Shown here: one piece after another, positions 1 through 8,705 of the stretch
Layout of the letters: every line of letters begins with the position of its first letter
Numbering within the stretch: position 1 is the stretch's first letter
Origin: JAICMB01 sp963795935
Lineage (GTDB): Bacteria > Acidobacteriota > Terriglobia > Bryobacterales > Bryobacteraceae
Reading direction: 5' to 3'
Length of the DNA: 64,000 bases
Assembly (NCBI GenBank): GCA_963795935.1
Contig: CAWCJO010000004.1
Span: 1,302,001 to 1,366,000 of the forward strand
Translations under genes and position numbers: made by a program
The notes under the pieces: generated by a model
What the model was told of the DNA's origin: nothing
Seen by the model: only the letters and a program-made list of their open reading frames with translations
Database searches by the model: none

Positions 1-401
1 ATGGGGTAATCGAAAACCTGGTCGTTGTCCTCGCCGCGTCCAATGGCGATCACGCGCTTGGCGGAGGCGACCTGAATCGTCGCCGCATGGGCGCCCGCCG
101 CTGCCGCCTGCGCCTGTTGCGGCGGCCAACGCATCGGAACAGTGCGGCCGAACGTAACCGTGTCGGCGGTGGAAACCCAAACGGGCTGATGCGGCGACAG
201 GCGCTGCCCGTTCACGTAGGTGCCGTTGGTCGCCCCAAGGTCCTCCAGCGCGAAGCCCTGCTCGTATTCGGCGAGCAGGCAATGGCGCCCCGAAACGACG
301 GGATTCGACTCCACAATGTCGCACTCCGGCAAGCTTCCGACGAGCCACACGCGTTTGGGGCGCAATGGAGATTCCTGGCCCACGTTGCAGCAGTCTAGCA
401 C
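1..401 (-). CDS. FHA domain protein (partial, runs off the window)
   Basis: The complement encodes an FHA fold, a phosphothreonine-binding module. Visible are the strand VWLVGSLPECDIV, the conserved SGRHC segment and the LGATNGTYVNG segment. A second similar stretch starts near the edge (RVIAIGRGEDNDQVF), so the protein probably carries tandem FHA domains or a further repeat. The start is uncertain: GTG at 401 or GTG at 383, neither with a good ribosome site. It is divergent from the ntrY-like gene. A kinase and PP2C phosphatase lie 8 kb away, so a role as phosphoprotein reader is plausible, but this is inference. Confidence 0.8.
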   Translation of the reverse strand, partial: MLDCCNVGQESPLRPKRVWLVGSLPECDIVESNPVVSGRHCLLAEYEQGFALEDLGATNGTYVNGQRLSPHQPVWVSTADTVTFGRTVPMRWPPQQAQAAAAGAHAATIQVASAKRVIAIGRGEDNDQVFDYP

Positions 402-443
402 AGGAGTCGCGTTCCGCCGCGCGAATCGAATGTTGTACCGTGG

Positions 444-475
444 CCTGCCTATAATTCGACCTGCCTATAATTCGA
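444..475 (+). promoter_or_regulatory. Tandem 16-bp repeat, each unit with a TATAAT box
   Basis: The 16-base unit cctgcctataattcga occurs twice head to tail (444-459 and 460-475). Each copy has a perfect TATAAT (450-455 and 466-471). The ATG of the ntrY-like gene follows at 490. No good -35 box is seen at 16-18 bases from either copy, so these may be extended or activator-dependent -10 elements. A role as promoter is inferred from position. Confidence 0.5.
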
Positions 476-489
476 TAAGAAGCTCTGTA

Positions 490-2544
490 ATGCGCAACCG
501 GGTGCTTTTCTCCATCGGCCTCGCCGCTCTCGCCGTTCTGGTGGCGCTGATTGTGTGGCAGGGCTCCTTTACCTTTGGGCCGCTCGCGCCCGCCACGCTG
601 GAGCAGACATACATCTTCTGGGCGGTATCGACGTTCATATTTATCGTCACGGTGATGCTCGGCTTCATGCTGTTCCGCACGTTTGTGCGGCTGTACATCG
701 ACCGTCAGAGCAAGCGGGCGGGGTCTCACATCCGCTCCAAGCTGGTGGCGGGAGCGTTGGCGCTGACGTTCTTGCCCGTGTTTTTCCTGGTTCTGTTCAG
801 CGTGTCCGTTCTAAACTACAACCTCAGCAAATGGTTCAGCGCGCCGGCGGAGAACATTCGCGGCGACTTGGTGGACGTCGGCAACGCGCTCGATCGCGAA
901 ACGGTGAACCGCCTCACCGCGCAGGGCCACTGGCTTGCCGCCGTCCTGAATTCGGGCGACACGCTGACCGCCGCGCAGTTCTGCGACGACCAGAAAATCG
1001 CCTACGCGGCGCTGCGGGAAACGGACGGGAACATGCGCGCGATCTGCGGCGCCGAATCGAAGAACTCGGGATGGATCCGCGTCAGCGTCGCGGTTCCCGG
1101 CGGGACCTTGCATCTAGCCGGCGCGCTGCCCTTGGATCTCGCGGCCAAGCGGCGCAACATCGAGCGTTCGGTGCGCGATTACAACCGCATCGCGGCCGAT
1201 CGCAACAATTTCCGCAAACTGTATCTGGAGCTGCTGCTGCTGATCACGCTCTTTATTTTGTTTTTCGCCACCTGGCTGGCGCGCTATCTCGCCGGGCAGA
1301 TCAGCGTTCCGATCACGGCACTGCTGACGGCCGCGGGACAGATTCGCAAGGGCAATCTGGGGTACCGCCTTAACGTCGCCGCCATCGACGAGTTGAAGAC
1401 GCTGGTGACCGCTTTCAACGAAATGGCGGAGGCGCTCGAAACGAACGACCGGGAGCTGAACGAGAGGCGTCGATTTACCGAAGCGATTCTCGAGAGCATT
1501 CCGACAGGCGTCATTTCCCTGGCGGCGGACGATCGCATTCTTTTAGTCAATCGCGCGCTGAAGGGCATCTTCACGGAAGAGCAGGTGAACAGGGCGGTCC
1601 GCCTTGACGAGCTCTTTTCGCGCGACGAAGTGGCCGAGATCCGTTATCTGATGCATCGCGCACGACGGACCGGGGTCGCGGGAACGCAGATCGAGTATAA
1701 GCTCGAGCGGCGCGTTCTGCACCTCGCGCTCACGGTCGCCGCGCTCGATGAAAAGCGCAATTCCGGATTTGTGCTCGTCGTGGAGGACACCAGCGAGCTG
1801 CTGCGGGCGCAAAAAGCGGCGGCCTGGCATGAAGTGGCGCGCCGCGTCGCGCACGAGATTAAGAACCCGCTCACGCCCATCGCTTTGTGCGCCGACCGCA
1901 TCGCGCGACACCTCGACCGCAATCCGCCATCGCCCGACGCGGCCCGCATCTTGAAGGAATGCTCGACCACCATCGCGCGCGAAGTGGAATCGGTGAAGAC
2001 GCTGGTCGACGAGTTCTCGCAATTCGCGAGATTTCCCGCGGCGCGTCCCGTTCCCTGCGGCCTGAACGAGGTGGTGGAGAGCGCTTTACTGGTCTTTGAC
2101 GGACGCCTGCGCGGAATCGAGATCGAAAAGAAGCTGGCGCCTGCGCTGCCGGCCGTAAATGTCGATCCCGAGCAGTTGCGCCGGGCAGTGGTGAATCTGG
2201 TCGATAACGCGGCCGAAGCGATGCAGGACTCGACGGAAAAACGGCTCTATATAGCGACGCGGCTGACGAACGCCGAATCCATCGAGCTCGTCATCGCCGA
2301 CACGGGTTGCGGGATTTCGCGCGAGGACAAGGAGAAGCTGTTCCTGCCCTATTTCTCCACCAAGGGCCGCGGCACCGGCCTGGGCCTCGCGATCGTCAAC
2401 CGTATCCTTTCCGACCACGACGCCGCCATTCGCGTGGAGGACAATGCTCCCGCCGGCGCGCGCTTCATCGTGGACATCCCAGTTCCGGCCGACGCCGCGC
2501 TCGAGCCGCATGCCGGGCCGGCTTTCGCCGCGGAACGGGCATGA
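490..2544 (+). CDS. ntrY: NtrY-like membrane sensor histidine kinase
   Basis: A 684-residue kinase that phosphorylates the regulator encoded next. N-terminal hydrophobic segments (about residues 5-27, 42-62 and 85-110) are followed by an extracytoplasmic stretch, a last membrane segment near 247-268, a HAMP domain, a PAS domain (about 340-440), and the kinase core. The H-box is HEIKNPLTP with His455. ATP-binding motifs are visible: LVDNAAEAM, ADTGCGIS and GRGTGLGLAI. An upstream in-frame extension to 220 exists, but the ATG at 490 fits the membrane topology and lies just after the TATAAT repeats. The stop overlaps the next start (ATGA). Family members act in nitrogen or redox signalling; the signal here is unknown. 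Confidence 0.9.
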   Translation: MRNRVLFSIGLAALAVLVALIVWQGSFTFGPLAPATLEQTYIFWAVSTFIFIVTVMLGFMLFRTFVRLYIDRQSKRAGSHIRSKLVAGALALTFLPVFFLVLFSVSVLNYNLSKWFSAPAENIRGDLVDVGNALDRETVNRLTAQGHWLAAVLNSGDTLTAAQFCDDQKIAYAALRETDGNMRAICGAESKNSGWIRVSVAVPGGTLHLAGALPLDLAAKRRNIERSVRDYNRIAADRNNFRKLYLELLLLITLFILFFATWLARYLAGQISVPITALLTAAGQIRKGNLGYRLNVAAIDELKTLVTAFNEMAEALETNDRELNERRRFTEAILESIPTGVISLAADDRILLVNRALKGIFTEEQVNRAVRLDELFSRDEVAEIRYLMHRARRTGVAGTQIEYKLERRVLHLALTVAALDEKRNSGFVLVVEDTSELLRAQKAAAWHEVARRVAHEIKNPLTPIALCADRIARHLDRNPPSPDAARILKECSTTIAREVESVKTLVDEFSQFARFPAARPVPCGLNEVVESALLVFDGRLRGIEIEKKLAPALPAVNVDPEQLRRAVVNLVDNAAEAMQDSTEKRLYIATRLTNAESIELVIADTGCGISREDKEKLFLPYFSTKGRGTGLGLAIVNRILSDHDAAIRVEDNAPAGARFIVDIPVPADAALEPHAGPAFAAERA

Positions 2545-3905
2545 AGTCCCCGCGCATTCTCATCGTCGACGACGAGCCCCTCATCCGCCAGTCCCTCTGC
2601 GGAGTGCTCCAGGACGAAGGCTATCGGCCCGCCGCGGTCGAAAGCGGCGAAGATTGCTGCCGCGAGCTGGAGCGAGGCTCCTACGATCTGGTGCTGCTCG
2701 ATGTCTGGCTTCCCGGCATGGACGGTCTGGAGACGCTGGCTCGCATCCAGGAAATCCCGTTCGAGCTGCGGCCCACGGTCGTGATCGTCTCGGGCCACGC
2801 CACCATCGAGACGGCGGTGAAGGCGACGAAGTTGGGAGCCTTCGATTTTATCGAGAAGCCGCTCACGATCGACAAGGTCACGGTAGTGCTCAAGAACGCT
2901 CTGCAGCAGCGCAAGCTGGAGTTGGAATTGCAGCGCTTCAAAGGCAACGGGCAGAGCAAGGCGCAGATCATCGGAGAGAGCGTTCCGATGAAAGCTCTCC
3001 GCCAGCAACTGGCGCTGATGGCGGGCACCAACGGGCGCGTTTTGATCTATGGAGAGAGCGGAACCGGCAAGCAACTGGTGGCCCACGCGATCCATGGCTC
3101 CAGCCCTCGCGCGGCGGAGCCGTTCATCGAGGTGAACTGCGCCGTAATACCCGAAGACCTGATCGAGAGCGAGCTGTTCGGGCATCGCAAGGGAAGTTTC
3201 CCCGGCGCGCTCGAGGACAAGACGGGCAAGTTTCAAAAAGCGGACGGAGGGACGCTGTTCCTCGACGAGATCGGCGACATGAGCCTGAAGACGCAGGCGA
3301 AGGTGCTTCGCGTCATCGAAGATCAGCGCTTTGAACCGGTCGGGAGCGCGTCGTCGATCCAGGTGGATGCGCGCGTGGTTGCGTCGACCAATAAAAATCT
3401 CGAAGAAGAGATCGAGCGCGGGAATTTCCGGGAAGATCTGTTCTACCGTCTGAACGTAATTCCGTTTTACGTGCCGCCGTTGCGCGAACGCATCGAGGAT
3501 GTTCCGCTTTTGTCCGACCATTTTCTGAGGGAATACACGACGGCGTACGGACGCAAGGCGAAGGAGCTGACGCCGGAAGCATACCGCGTGCTTCAGGATT
3601 ACTCCTGGCCGGGCAATGTTCGCGAGCTGCGCAATCTGATGGAGCGCATCGTGATCATGAGCCCGCAGGTTCGCGTGGATGCGCGGCATATTCCGCTGAA
3701 CGCCTCGCGCCGCCCGGCCCCCGATCGCGGCATCGATCGCTTCGGCAGCTTGCAGGAAGTGCGCGAAGCGGCCGAGCGCGAATACATCTTGAGGAAACTC
3801 GAGGAGACGCGCGGCAATGTCACGCGAGCCGCGGAATTGCTCGGGTTGGAGCGAAGCAATTTATACCGCAAAATGAAGGCGCTGGGGATCGCGCCGAAAG
3901 AGTAG
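2541..3905 (+). CDS. ntrX: NtrX-like response regulator with AAA+ sigma-54 activator domain
   Basis: 454 residues. The receiver domain has Asp54 as phosphoacceptor (LLDVWLPGMD), followed by an AAA+ domain with Walker A GESGTGKQ (171-178) and a C-terminal Fis-type helix-turn-helix (NVTRAAELLGLERSNLYRKM). Translation is coupled to the kinase gene by an ATGA overlap. The loop that normally reads GAFTGA, whose threonine contacts sigma-54, reads GSFPGA here (residues 218-223, bases 3192-3209). The other activator in this window (56392-57810) keeps the canonical GAFTGA, so the change is real and specific. The protein may be a poor sigma-54 activator or may work by another route. Confidence 0.92.
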   Translation: MKSPRILIVDDEPLIRQSLCGVLQDEGYRPAAVESGEDCCRELERGSYDLVLLDVWLPGMDGLETLARIQEIPFELRPTVVIVSGHATIETAVKATKLGAFDFIEKPLTIDKVTVVLKNALQQRKLELELQRFKGNGQSKAQIIGESVPMKALRQQLALMAGTNGRVLIYGESGTGKQLVAHAIHGSSPRAAEPFIEVNCAVIPEDLIESELFGHRKGSFPGALEDKTGKFQKADGGTLFLDEIGDMSLKTQAKVLRVIEDQRFEPVGSASSIQVDARVVASTNKNLEEEIERGNFREDLFYRLNVIPFYVPPLRERIEDVPLLSDHFLREYTTAYGRKAKELTPEAYRVLQDYSWPGNVRELRNLMERIVIMSPQVRVDARHIPLNASRRPAPDRGIDRFGSLQEVREAAEREYILRKLEETRGNVTRAAELLGLERSNLYRKMKALGIAPKE

Positions 3906-3919
3906 CGGCCACGGGCCGC
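3905..3919. terminator. Short GC hairpin between convergent genes
   Basis: GCGGCC-acg-GGCCGC forms a perfect 6-bp stem with a 3-base loop, starting at the last base of the ntrX-like stop codon and lying before the convergent end of glgC. No T-run follows on either strand, so termination is a guess from position. Confidence 0.3.
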
Positions 3920-3931
3920 CGGTTGGGGCGC

Positions 3932-5197
3932 TCACGGGTGGGCTAGTTCGGTTACGGTCCACTTGCGGCCGTCCAGGATCGCATGCGGAGGCGGCGGCAG
4001 CACCACCACGCCCGAGTCCGTGACCGTATATCCTTTCGCCCGGGCCTGCTCCAGATCGAAGCCGATCACCGTGTTCTCGGGAATAATCACGTTCGCCGGC
4101 ACGATGGTTCGCGTCAGGCGGCTGTAGCGGCCGACCTCGGAATTGGCCAACAGGATACAGCTATCGATCTCGCAGTAGCTGTTGATGCGCACGCCGGGAG
4201 AAAGCACGCTGCGGGTGACGCGTCCGCCGGAGATAATGCAGCCGGCCGACACGATGGAATCCATGGCGACCCCCATGCGGCGGCCCTCCATCGCGAACAC
4301 GAATTTCGCGGGCGGCTGCTGTTGAAGACGCGTCCGAACGGGCCAGTTCTTGTCGTAGAGGTTGAACTCGGGCGTGACCGCGACCAGGTCCATGTTCGCC
4401 TCGTAGTAAGCGTCGAGCGTTCCGACATCGCGCCAGTAGCGCACCGTCTTCTTATTCAGGTCGCGAAAATCATACGCGGCCACGGTCGCGCGCTCGATCC
4501 ATTTCGGCAGAATGTCTTTCCCGAAATCGTGCGATGAGTTGGGGTCGTCGGCGTCTTCCATGAGGGCCTCGATCAGCTTACCGGTCTTGAAGACGTAAAT
4601 ACCCATCGAGGCGCTCACCATTTCACGATTGAACACGGAGCGCGCCGGGTGGCCATGCCGCGGCTTCTCCTCAAAGCCCACCACGCGGTAGCTTGCATCC
4701 AATTCGACGATGCCGAAGCGGCTGGCCTCTTCGGGAGGAATCTGGATCGTCGCGATGGTAATGTCGGCGCTCTTGTGCTCGTGCCAGTCCACCATCTCGT
4801 GGTAGTCCATTTTGTAAATATGGTCGCCGGAAAGGATCAGAGTGTGGGTCGGGTTTTCGCCGGCGATGCTCTCGATATTCTGATAAACCGCGTCGGCGGT
4901 GCCGAGATACCAGTCCTCGTGCATCCGTTTCATGGGAGGAATCACTTCGATAAACTCGTTGAGCTCGCCGCTGAAAATCGTCCAGCCTTCGCGAATATGG
5001 CGCGTCAGCTCCAGTGCTTTGTACTGCGTGAAGATAAAAATCCGGCGGATATCGGAGTTAATGCAGTTGGAGAGGGTAAAGTCGATAATCCGGTAAGTCC
5101 CGCCGAACGGGACGGCCGGTTTGGCCGTGTTGGCGGTGAGGGGCGAGAGGCGCTCGCCCGCGCCGCCGGCAAGCAGGATCGCAAGGACGTGTTGCAT
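3932..5197 (-). CDS. glgC: Glucose-1-phosphate adenylyltransferase
   Basis: 421 residues, the usual bacterial GlgC length. It makes ADP-glucose from glucose-1-phosphate and ATP, the committed step of glycogen synthesis. The N-terminal signature LLAGGAGERLSPLT, the KPAVPFGG motif, YRIIDFTLSNCINS and IRRI match the family. The C-terminal third is a left-handed beta-helix with allosteric-site features. The ATG at 5197 begins directly before the signature; no strong ribosome site is visible. No other glycogen gene is next to it. It converges on ntrX and diverges from rpsU. Confidence 0.95.
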   Translation of the reverse strand: MQHVLAILLAGGAGERLSPLTANTAKPAVPFGGTYRIIDFTLSNCINSDIRRIFIFTQYKALELTRHIREGWTIFSGELNEFIEVIPPMKRMHEDWYLGTADAVYQNIESIAGENPTHTLILSGDHIYKMDYHEMVDWHEHKSADITIATIQIPPEEASRFGIVELDASYRVVGFEEKPRHGHPARSVFNREMVSASMGIYVFKTGKLIEALMEDADDPNSSHDFGKDILPKWIERATVAAYDFRDLNKKTVRYWRDVGTLDAYYEANMDLVAVTPEFNLYDKNWPVRTRLQQQPPAKFVFAMEGRRMGVAMDSIVSAGCIISGGRVTRSVLSPGVRINSYCEIDSCILLANSEVGRYSRLTRTIVPANVIIPENTVIGFDLEQARAKGYTVTDSGVVVLPPPPHAILDGRKWTVTELAHP

Positions 5198-5227
5198 GGG
5201 GATGGAATTTCAGCAATCTGGCCGCGC

Positions 5228-5256
5228 TTGGAGCCGCAGCCCGCGCATACTATGAT
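5228..5256 (+). promoter_or_regulatory. Sigma-70-like promoter for rpsU
   Basis: TTGGAG (5228-5233), a 17-base spacer and TATGAT (5251-5256) give a good housekeeping promoter match. It lies in the glgC-rpsU divergent gap and would give a leader of about 105 bases before the rpsU start. Confidence 0.5.
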
Positions 5257-5369
5257 GGTAGGAGCTTGGCGAGCCCACCGTGTAGATGATCCGCTTCTAC
5301 AAATGTTTCCAGGGATTTGGCGCCGGGCCGCTCACGAAGTAAACGATAGCCCGAGGGAGGTGAGGTTTT

Positions 5370-5567
5370 TTGGCCGAAGTGACGGTGCAAGACGGCGAGA
5401 CTTTAGAAAGCGCCCTTCGCCGCTTCAAACGGAAGGTGCAGCAGGAAGACATCATCAAGGAAATTAAGCGGCACTCCTTCTATTTGAAGCCGGGTGAAAA
5501 GAAGCGCACGAAAGAAGCGCTCGCCCGCAAGCGCAACCGCAAGAAGCGCAGCAAAGATGTTGAATAG
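5370..5567 (+). CDS. rpsU: Small ribosomal subunit protein bS21
   Basis: 65 residues, highly basic, with the family pattern of an N-terminal LESALRRFKRKV segment and an Arg/Lys-rich tail. It binds the 30S platform near the anti-Shine-Dalgarno region. The start is TTG at 5370, set by the strong ribosome site GGGAGGTGAGG just upstream (5355-5365). Monocistronic, ended by the hairpin at 5589-5612. Confidence 0.95.
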   Translation: MAEVTVQDGETLESALRRFKRKVQQEDIIKEIKRHSFYLKPGEKKRTKEALARKRNRKKRSKDVE

Positions 5568-5588
5568 CGCTTATTCATTCCTCCCGAT

Positions 5589-5612
5589 GGGACAGCTCCC
5601 CTGAGCTGTCCC
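5589..5612. terminator. Perfect 10-bp hairpin between convergent rpsU and the next gene
   Basis: GGGACAGCTC, loop ccct, GAGCTGTCCC. Placed between rpsU and the convergent secreted-protein gene, it could serve both. It lacks a U-tract on either strand, so efficiency is uncertain. Confidence 0.55.
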
Positions 5613-5625
5613 GCGCGATCCGCTC

Positions 5626-6663
5626 CTATTTCCCGCGGCGATTCAGTTCTGCATCGACCTGCTTAAAACCCGTGGGCACTTCAAACTTCGATTGATCCAC
5701 CGGCTCGCTCGAGAAGCCGCTCAAAGCGGTGGTCATCTCCAGCAGCGTGGCGCTCCCGTTTTGAGACGCATCCGGCTGCGATGCCGTCTGTTGCTGGTCC
5801 TGGTCCGTGTTCTTCTTCTTGCGTCCGAATCCTCCCAGGCCGAGCCTGCCGAGAGCGGAACCGGTGGCGCTGTCGCTCACGGACGGCCGCGCCGTTTGTT
5901 GCTGTCCGCCGCTCGAAGAATTCGTCGAAGCGCCGCTCTCCGTTCCCGAGCCGCCCATCTTCGTGACCATTTCAACCGGCATGCCGCCCACTTTGGTCAT
6001 TTCCTTGTAGAGATCCGCCATACCCTTCGCCATCTCGGGTCTCTGCGCGAACAGGGAAGAGAAGTTCTCGCCTGGCATCATGCCCAGTTTTTCGGCCATG
6101 CGCTTCTGTAACCTGCGCACCTCCTCCGACCCGGCGACGGGGGCCATCCACATATCGGAAACGATGTCCATGGATCCCGTTTGCCCGGTTTTCGCGTCTG
6201 TCCCTTCCATCGTGAGCGTAATAATCACTTCCTTCGCCGGCATCCCGGCAACCGGCTTGCTCTGTCCCGTGTCCTTTACCGATGCCTTGAATTGCACGTC
6301 GCTCGTATCGGTGGATTTTCCTTGCTGCGCCCGCTTCGCCATGTCTTCCATGGCTTGCTTCATCTGCGCGAACGTCATAACCGAATATGTCTTCTTGTCA
6401 AAGTTAATTTCGGTGATGGTCTCCTTGTCGACGTCGGTAATCTGGGCCGTGCGCCGGTTGATATGCGCCATGCGATTGCCGCTGACCAGGACGGTAGCGA
6501 CCATCGGCTCACGAGCCTGTTTCGAAAAAGCTCCGGCCACGCGCATCATTCCCATCATCGCGCCGCCGGTAATTCTCGATGTTTGCTGATAACTGAAATC
6601 GGCCAGCATCGTCCCCGCGGCGGAGCAAGCCAAAGCTGCGCTAAAGGCAACATTTTTCATCAT
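5626..6663 (-). CDS. Secreted protein of unknown function
   Basis: About 345 residues from the ATG at 6663 (or 6660), where a signal peptide begins (MMKNVAFSAALACSAAG). A longer reading from 6702 is less likely because it would put residues before the signal peptide. The mature part is rich in Met, Lys and Gln. It has a beta-like first half (VATVLVSGNRMAHI, TITEINFDKKTYSVM) and a low-complexity Ser/Gly/Gln stretch. I do not recognise the family. It lies downstream of the kinase gene on the same strand with an 80-base gap, so it may be cotranscribed. Confidence 0.7.
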   Translation of the reverse strand: MMKNVAFSAALACSAAGTMLADFSYQQTSRITGGAMMGMMRVAGAFSKQAREPMVATVLVSGNRMAHINRRTAQITDVDKETITEINFDKKTYSVMTFAQMKQAMEDMAKRAQQGKSTDTSDVQFKASVKDTGQSKPVAGMPAKEVIITLTMEGTDAKTGQTGSMDIVSDMWMAPVAGSEEVRRLQKRMAEKLGMMPGENFSSLFAQRPEMAKGMADLYKEMTKVGGMPVEMVTKMGGSGTESGASTNSSSGGQQQTARPSVSDSATGSALGRLGLGGFGRKKKNTDQDQQQTASQPDASQNGSATLLEMTTALSGFSSEPVDQSKFEVPTGFKQVDAELNRRGK

Positions 6664-6746
6664 GGGTATATCGTACAATGCAGCGGCGGCGGGCCTCAGC
6701 AACCTACGTGCCGAACTACGCTGCTTGAGGACGCCGGCAATGGACG

Positions 6747-8705
6747 TCAGCGCGGCCGGTCCGATACCAGCAGCTCGAAAACGCTACCCGGCGCGAACGA
6801 CACCGTGTCCCCTTTGGCCGATAGGCCGGTAAGCGCGATCCCCGCGATCAGCGCCTTCTTGCTCGCGGCGTTACCGGCCGAGCCTTTCTTCCGCCCCGGA
6901 ATGCTCACGACCGCTCCGGCCGCCGTACCCACCGCATAAGTTATGATGTCCCGCTTCACTGAATCTTTTCTGTCCAATTGCTCGCCTTCTTCGTCCGTGT
7001 TCGGCTCGCCGCGCGAGTTGCTGAACGAGACCACGCGCGACTCGACGGGCCGCGCCCCGCCGGGCACATCGAGGGCATAGAAGGAAATGAGCAGGGCCGC
7101 GCGATGCCGTCCGGGCATGAACCCAAGCACGCCCTTGCCCGCCCGCTTGACGATGCCCTCCATGAGGCCGCCGCGATAGGCAGCGGGAGAAAGCACCGTT
7201 GCCCGGAACCGCGTTCCTTCTTCGCCGGCATCGCTGCCGATCGCCGAATTCAACCGCACGCTAAATCGCGCATCGGCGAGCGGCGCGGTCGACAACGCTT
7301 GTCTCCTACGCTCCTCCTCTTCCCTCTTCTGCCGTTCGTCCTGCTGTTGCTGCGCTTGTTGCCGCTGCTGCCGTTCCCGATTTTGACGGTCCGCCTCTTC
7401 CTGCCGCTGCCGCTCCAGCGTGGCCTGCTTTTCACGCGCTCTCTCCCGTTCCAGCGCGGCCGCATCGCCGTTTGCCCCTCTATTCTTGCTTTCCCTGCCC
7501 TGCTCGCCCTTCTCGTTCTTTTTCAGACCCGGTCGATGGGTATAGGCATAGTAGCCGCCGCCGGCCAACGACGCCAGCGCCAGCGCGGACAACACCGCCG
7601 CCAGCGCGGCGGAAAACCCTTTTCGAGCCGGTGGATGCGTGGGAGGCGGAGGAGGAGGAACCGAACCCGGCGGCACGCGACGGCTGCTATCCCAGGCTGC
7701 ATCGAGTGGCCTCGCGGGCGGGGGCGGCGGCGCGCTCGGACTTGGCGCTGCCGGCACGGCTGGAACCCCGCCGAACGGCTGCGAAGCCCTGAACCTCGCG
7801 ATTTCGCGCGGATCGTCCCAAGGAAAAACGACCGCCGGCGCCCCATCTCCCGCCTCTCCCGCGGCCGCGCCCTCCGAGATCGCCCCCGCCAGCGCTTCGC
7901 GCAACTCGTCGCAGGAGGCGAAGCGGTCTTCGGGACGTTTCTCCAGACAGCGCATCACCACCGCTTCCACCGCCGGCGCAACCGCCGGGTTCACCTGCCG
8001 CAAAGAAGGCGGCTGCCGCGAAGTGTGCGCCAGTTTGATGCTGAACTCGCTGTCGTCCTCCGAACTCTCAAACGGCGTGTGTCCCGTGAACATCTCGAAC
8101 AGCACGCAGCCGAAGCTGTAGATGTCCGCCCTGTGATCGACCTCTTTCGGCCGCACGATCTGCTCCGGGCTCATGTACAGGGGCGTGCCCATGGTCGCGC
8201 CGGTTCGCGTCATGCGCTGCTCCGTGCGCACCATTACGAGCCCGAAATCGCCGATGTAAGCGTGCAGCGCGCGATCCAGCATGATGTTCGACGGCTTGAT
8301 GTCGCGGTGTACGATGCCGCGGCCATGCGCGTATTCGAGACCCTGTAAGGCTCCGGTCGCGATGCGAAGAATATCGCTCGTGGGCAGCGGCTTGCGGCCG
8401 TTCCGCGCCAGCCGGTCGTCCAGCGTCTCGCCGTCGATGTACTGCATGATCAGAAAGCTGTGGCCATCGACGTAGTCGAAGCCATAGACCTTCACGAGAT
8501 TGGGGTGATCGAGCGCCCCCTGCCGCTGCGCTTCTTTCAGAAAGCGCTGCTCCAGTTCCGGATGCCCCGCCCACGGCGCGATCAGGAACTTCACCGCCGC
8601 GGATGTTCCGAGCACCGCGTGATGCGACAGCCACACCTCCGCCATTCCGCCCTGGCCCAGTTTCCTGTCCAGAACGAACTGGCCGACCTGCATTTCAGAT
8701 CTCAT
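6747..8705 (-). CDS. Membrane-anchored Ser/Thr protein kinase (PknB-type)
   Basis: About 652 residues. The kinase domain lies near residues 8-275, with glycine loop GQGGMAEV, Lys39 (AVKFL), catalytic HRDIKPSN and GDFG. A Pro-rich linker follows, then one membrane segment (LAAVLSALALASLAGGGYYA), a charged Gln/Glu/Arg coiled coil, and an extracytoplasmic beta domain of about 170 residues ending with a small Gly/Ala-rich segment. That tail resembles conserved acidobacterial surface domains of unknown role. The start is ATG 8705, overlapping the end of the phosphatase gene by 11 bases; ATG 8693 is an alternative. The open frame reaching 8942 is not needed. The overlap indicates one operon with its opposing phosphatase. 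Confidence 0.9.
   Translation of the reverse strand: MRSEMQVGQFVLDRKLGQGGMAEVWLSHHAVLGTSAAVKFLIAPWAGHPELEQRFLKEAQRQGALDHPNLVKVYGFDYVDGHSFLIMQYIDGETLDDRLARNGRKPLPTSDILRIATGALQGLEYAHGRGIVHRDIKPSNIMLDRALHAYIGDFGLVMVRTEQRMTRTGATMGTPLYMSPEQIVRPKEVDHRADIYSFGCVLFEMFTGHTPFESSEDDSEFSIKLAHTSRQPPSLRQVNPAVAPAVEAVVMRCLEKRPEDRFASCDELREALAGAISEGAAAGEAGDGAPAVVFPWDDPREIARFRASQPFGGVPAVPAAPSPSAPPPPPARPLDAAWDSSRRVPPGSVPPPPPPTHPPARKGFSAALAAVLSALALASLAGGGYYAYTHRPGLKKNEKGEQGRESKNRGANGDAAALERERAREKQATLERQRQEEADRQNRERQQRQQAQQQQDERQKREEEERRRQALSTAPLADARFSVRLNSAIGSDAGEEGTRFRATVLSPAAYRGGLMEGIVKRAGKGVLGFMPGRHRAALLISFYALDVPGGARPVESRVVSFSNSRGEPNTDEEGEQLDRKDSVKRDIITYAVGTAAGAVVSIPGRKKGSAGNAASKKALIAGIALTGLSAKGDTVSFAPGSVFELLVSDRPR

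Noticed and set aside
2349..3689. Long open frame on the complement of ntrX (446 codons)
   Set aside because: Antisense shadow of a high-GC gene; composition is Arg/His/Leu-rich with no motif, while the + strand frame is a clear NtrX.
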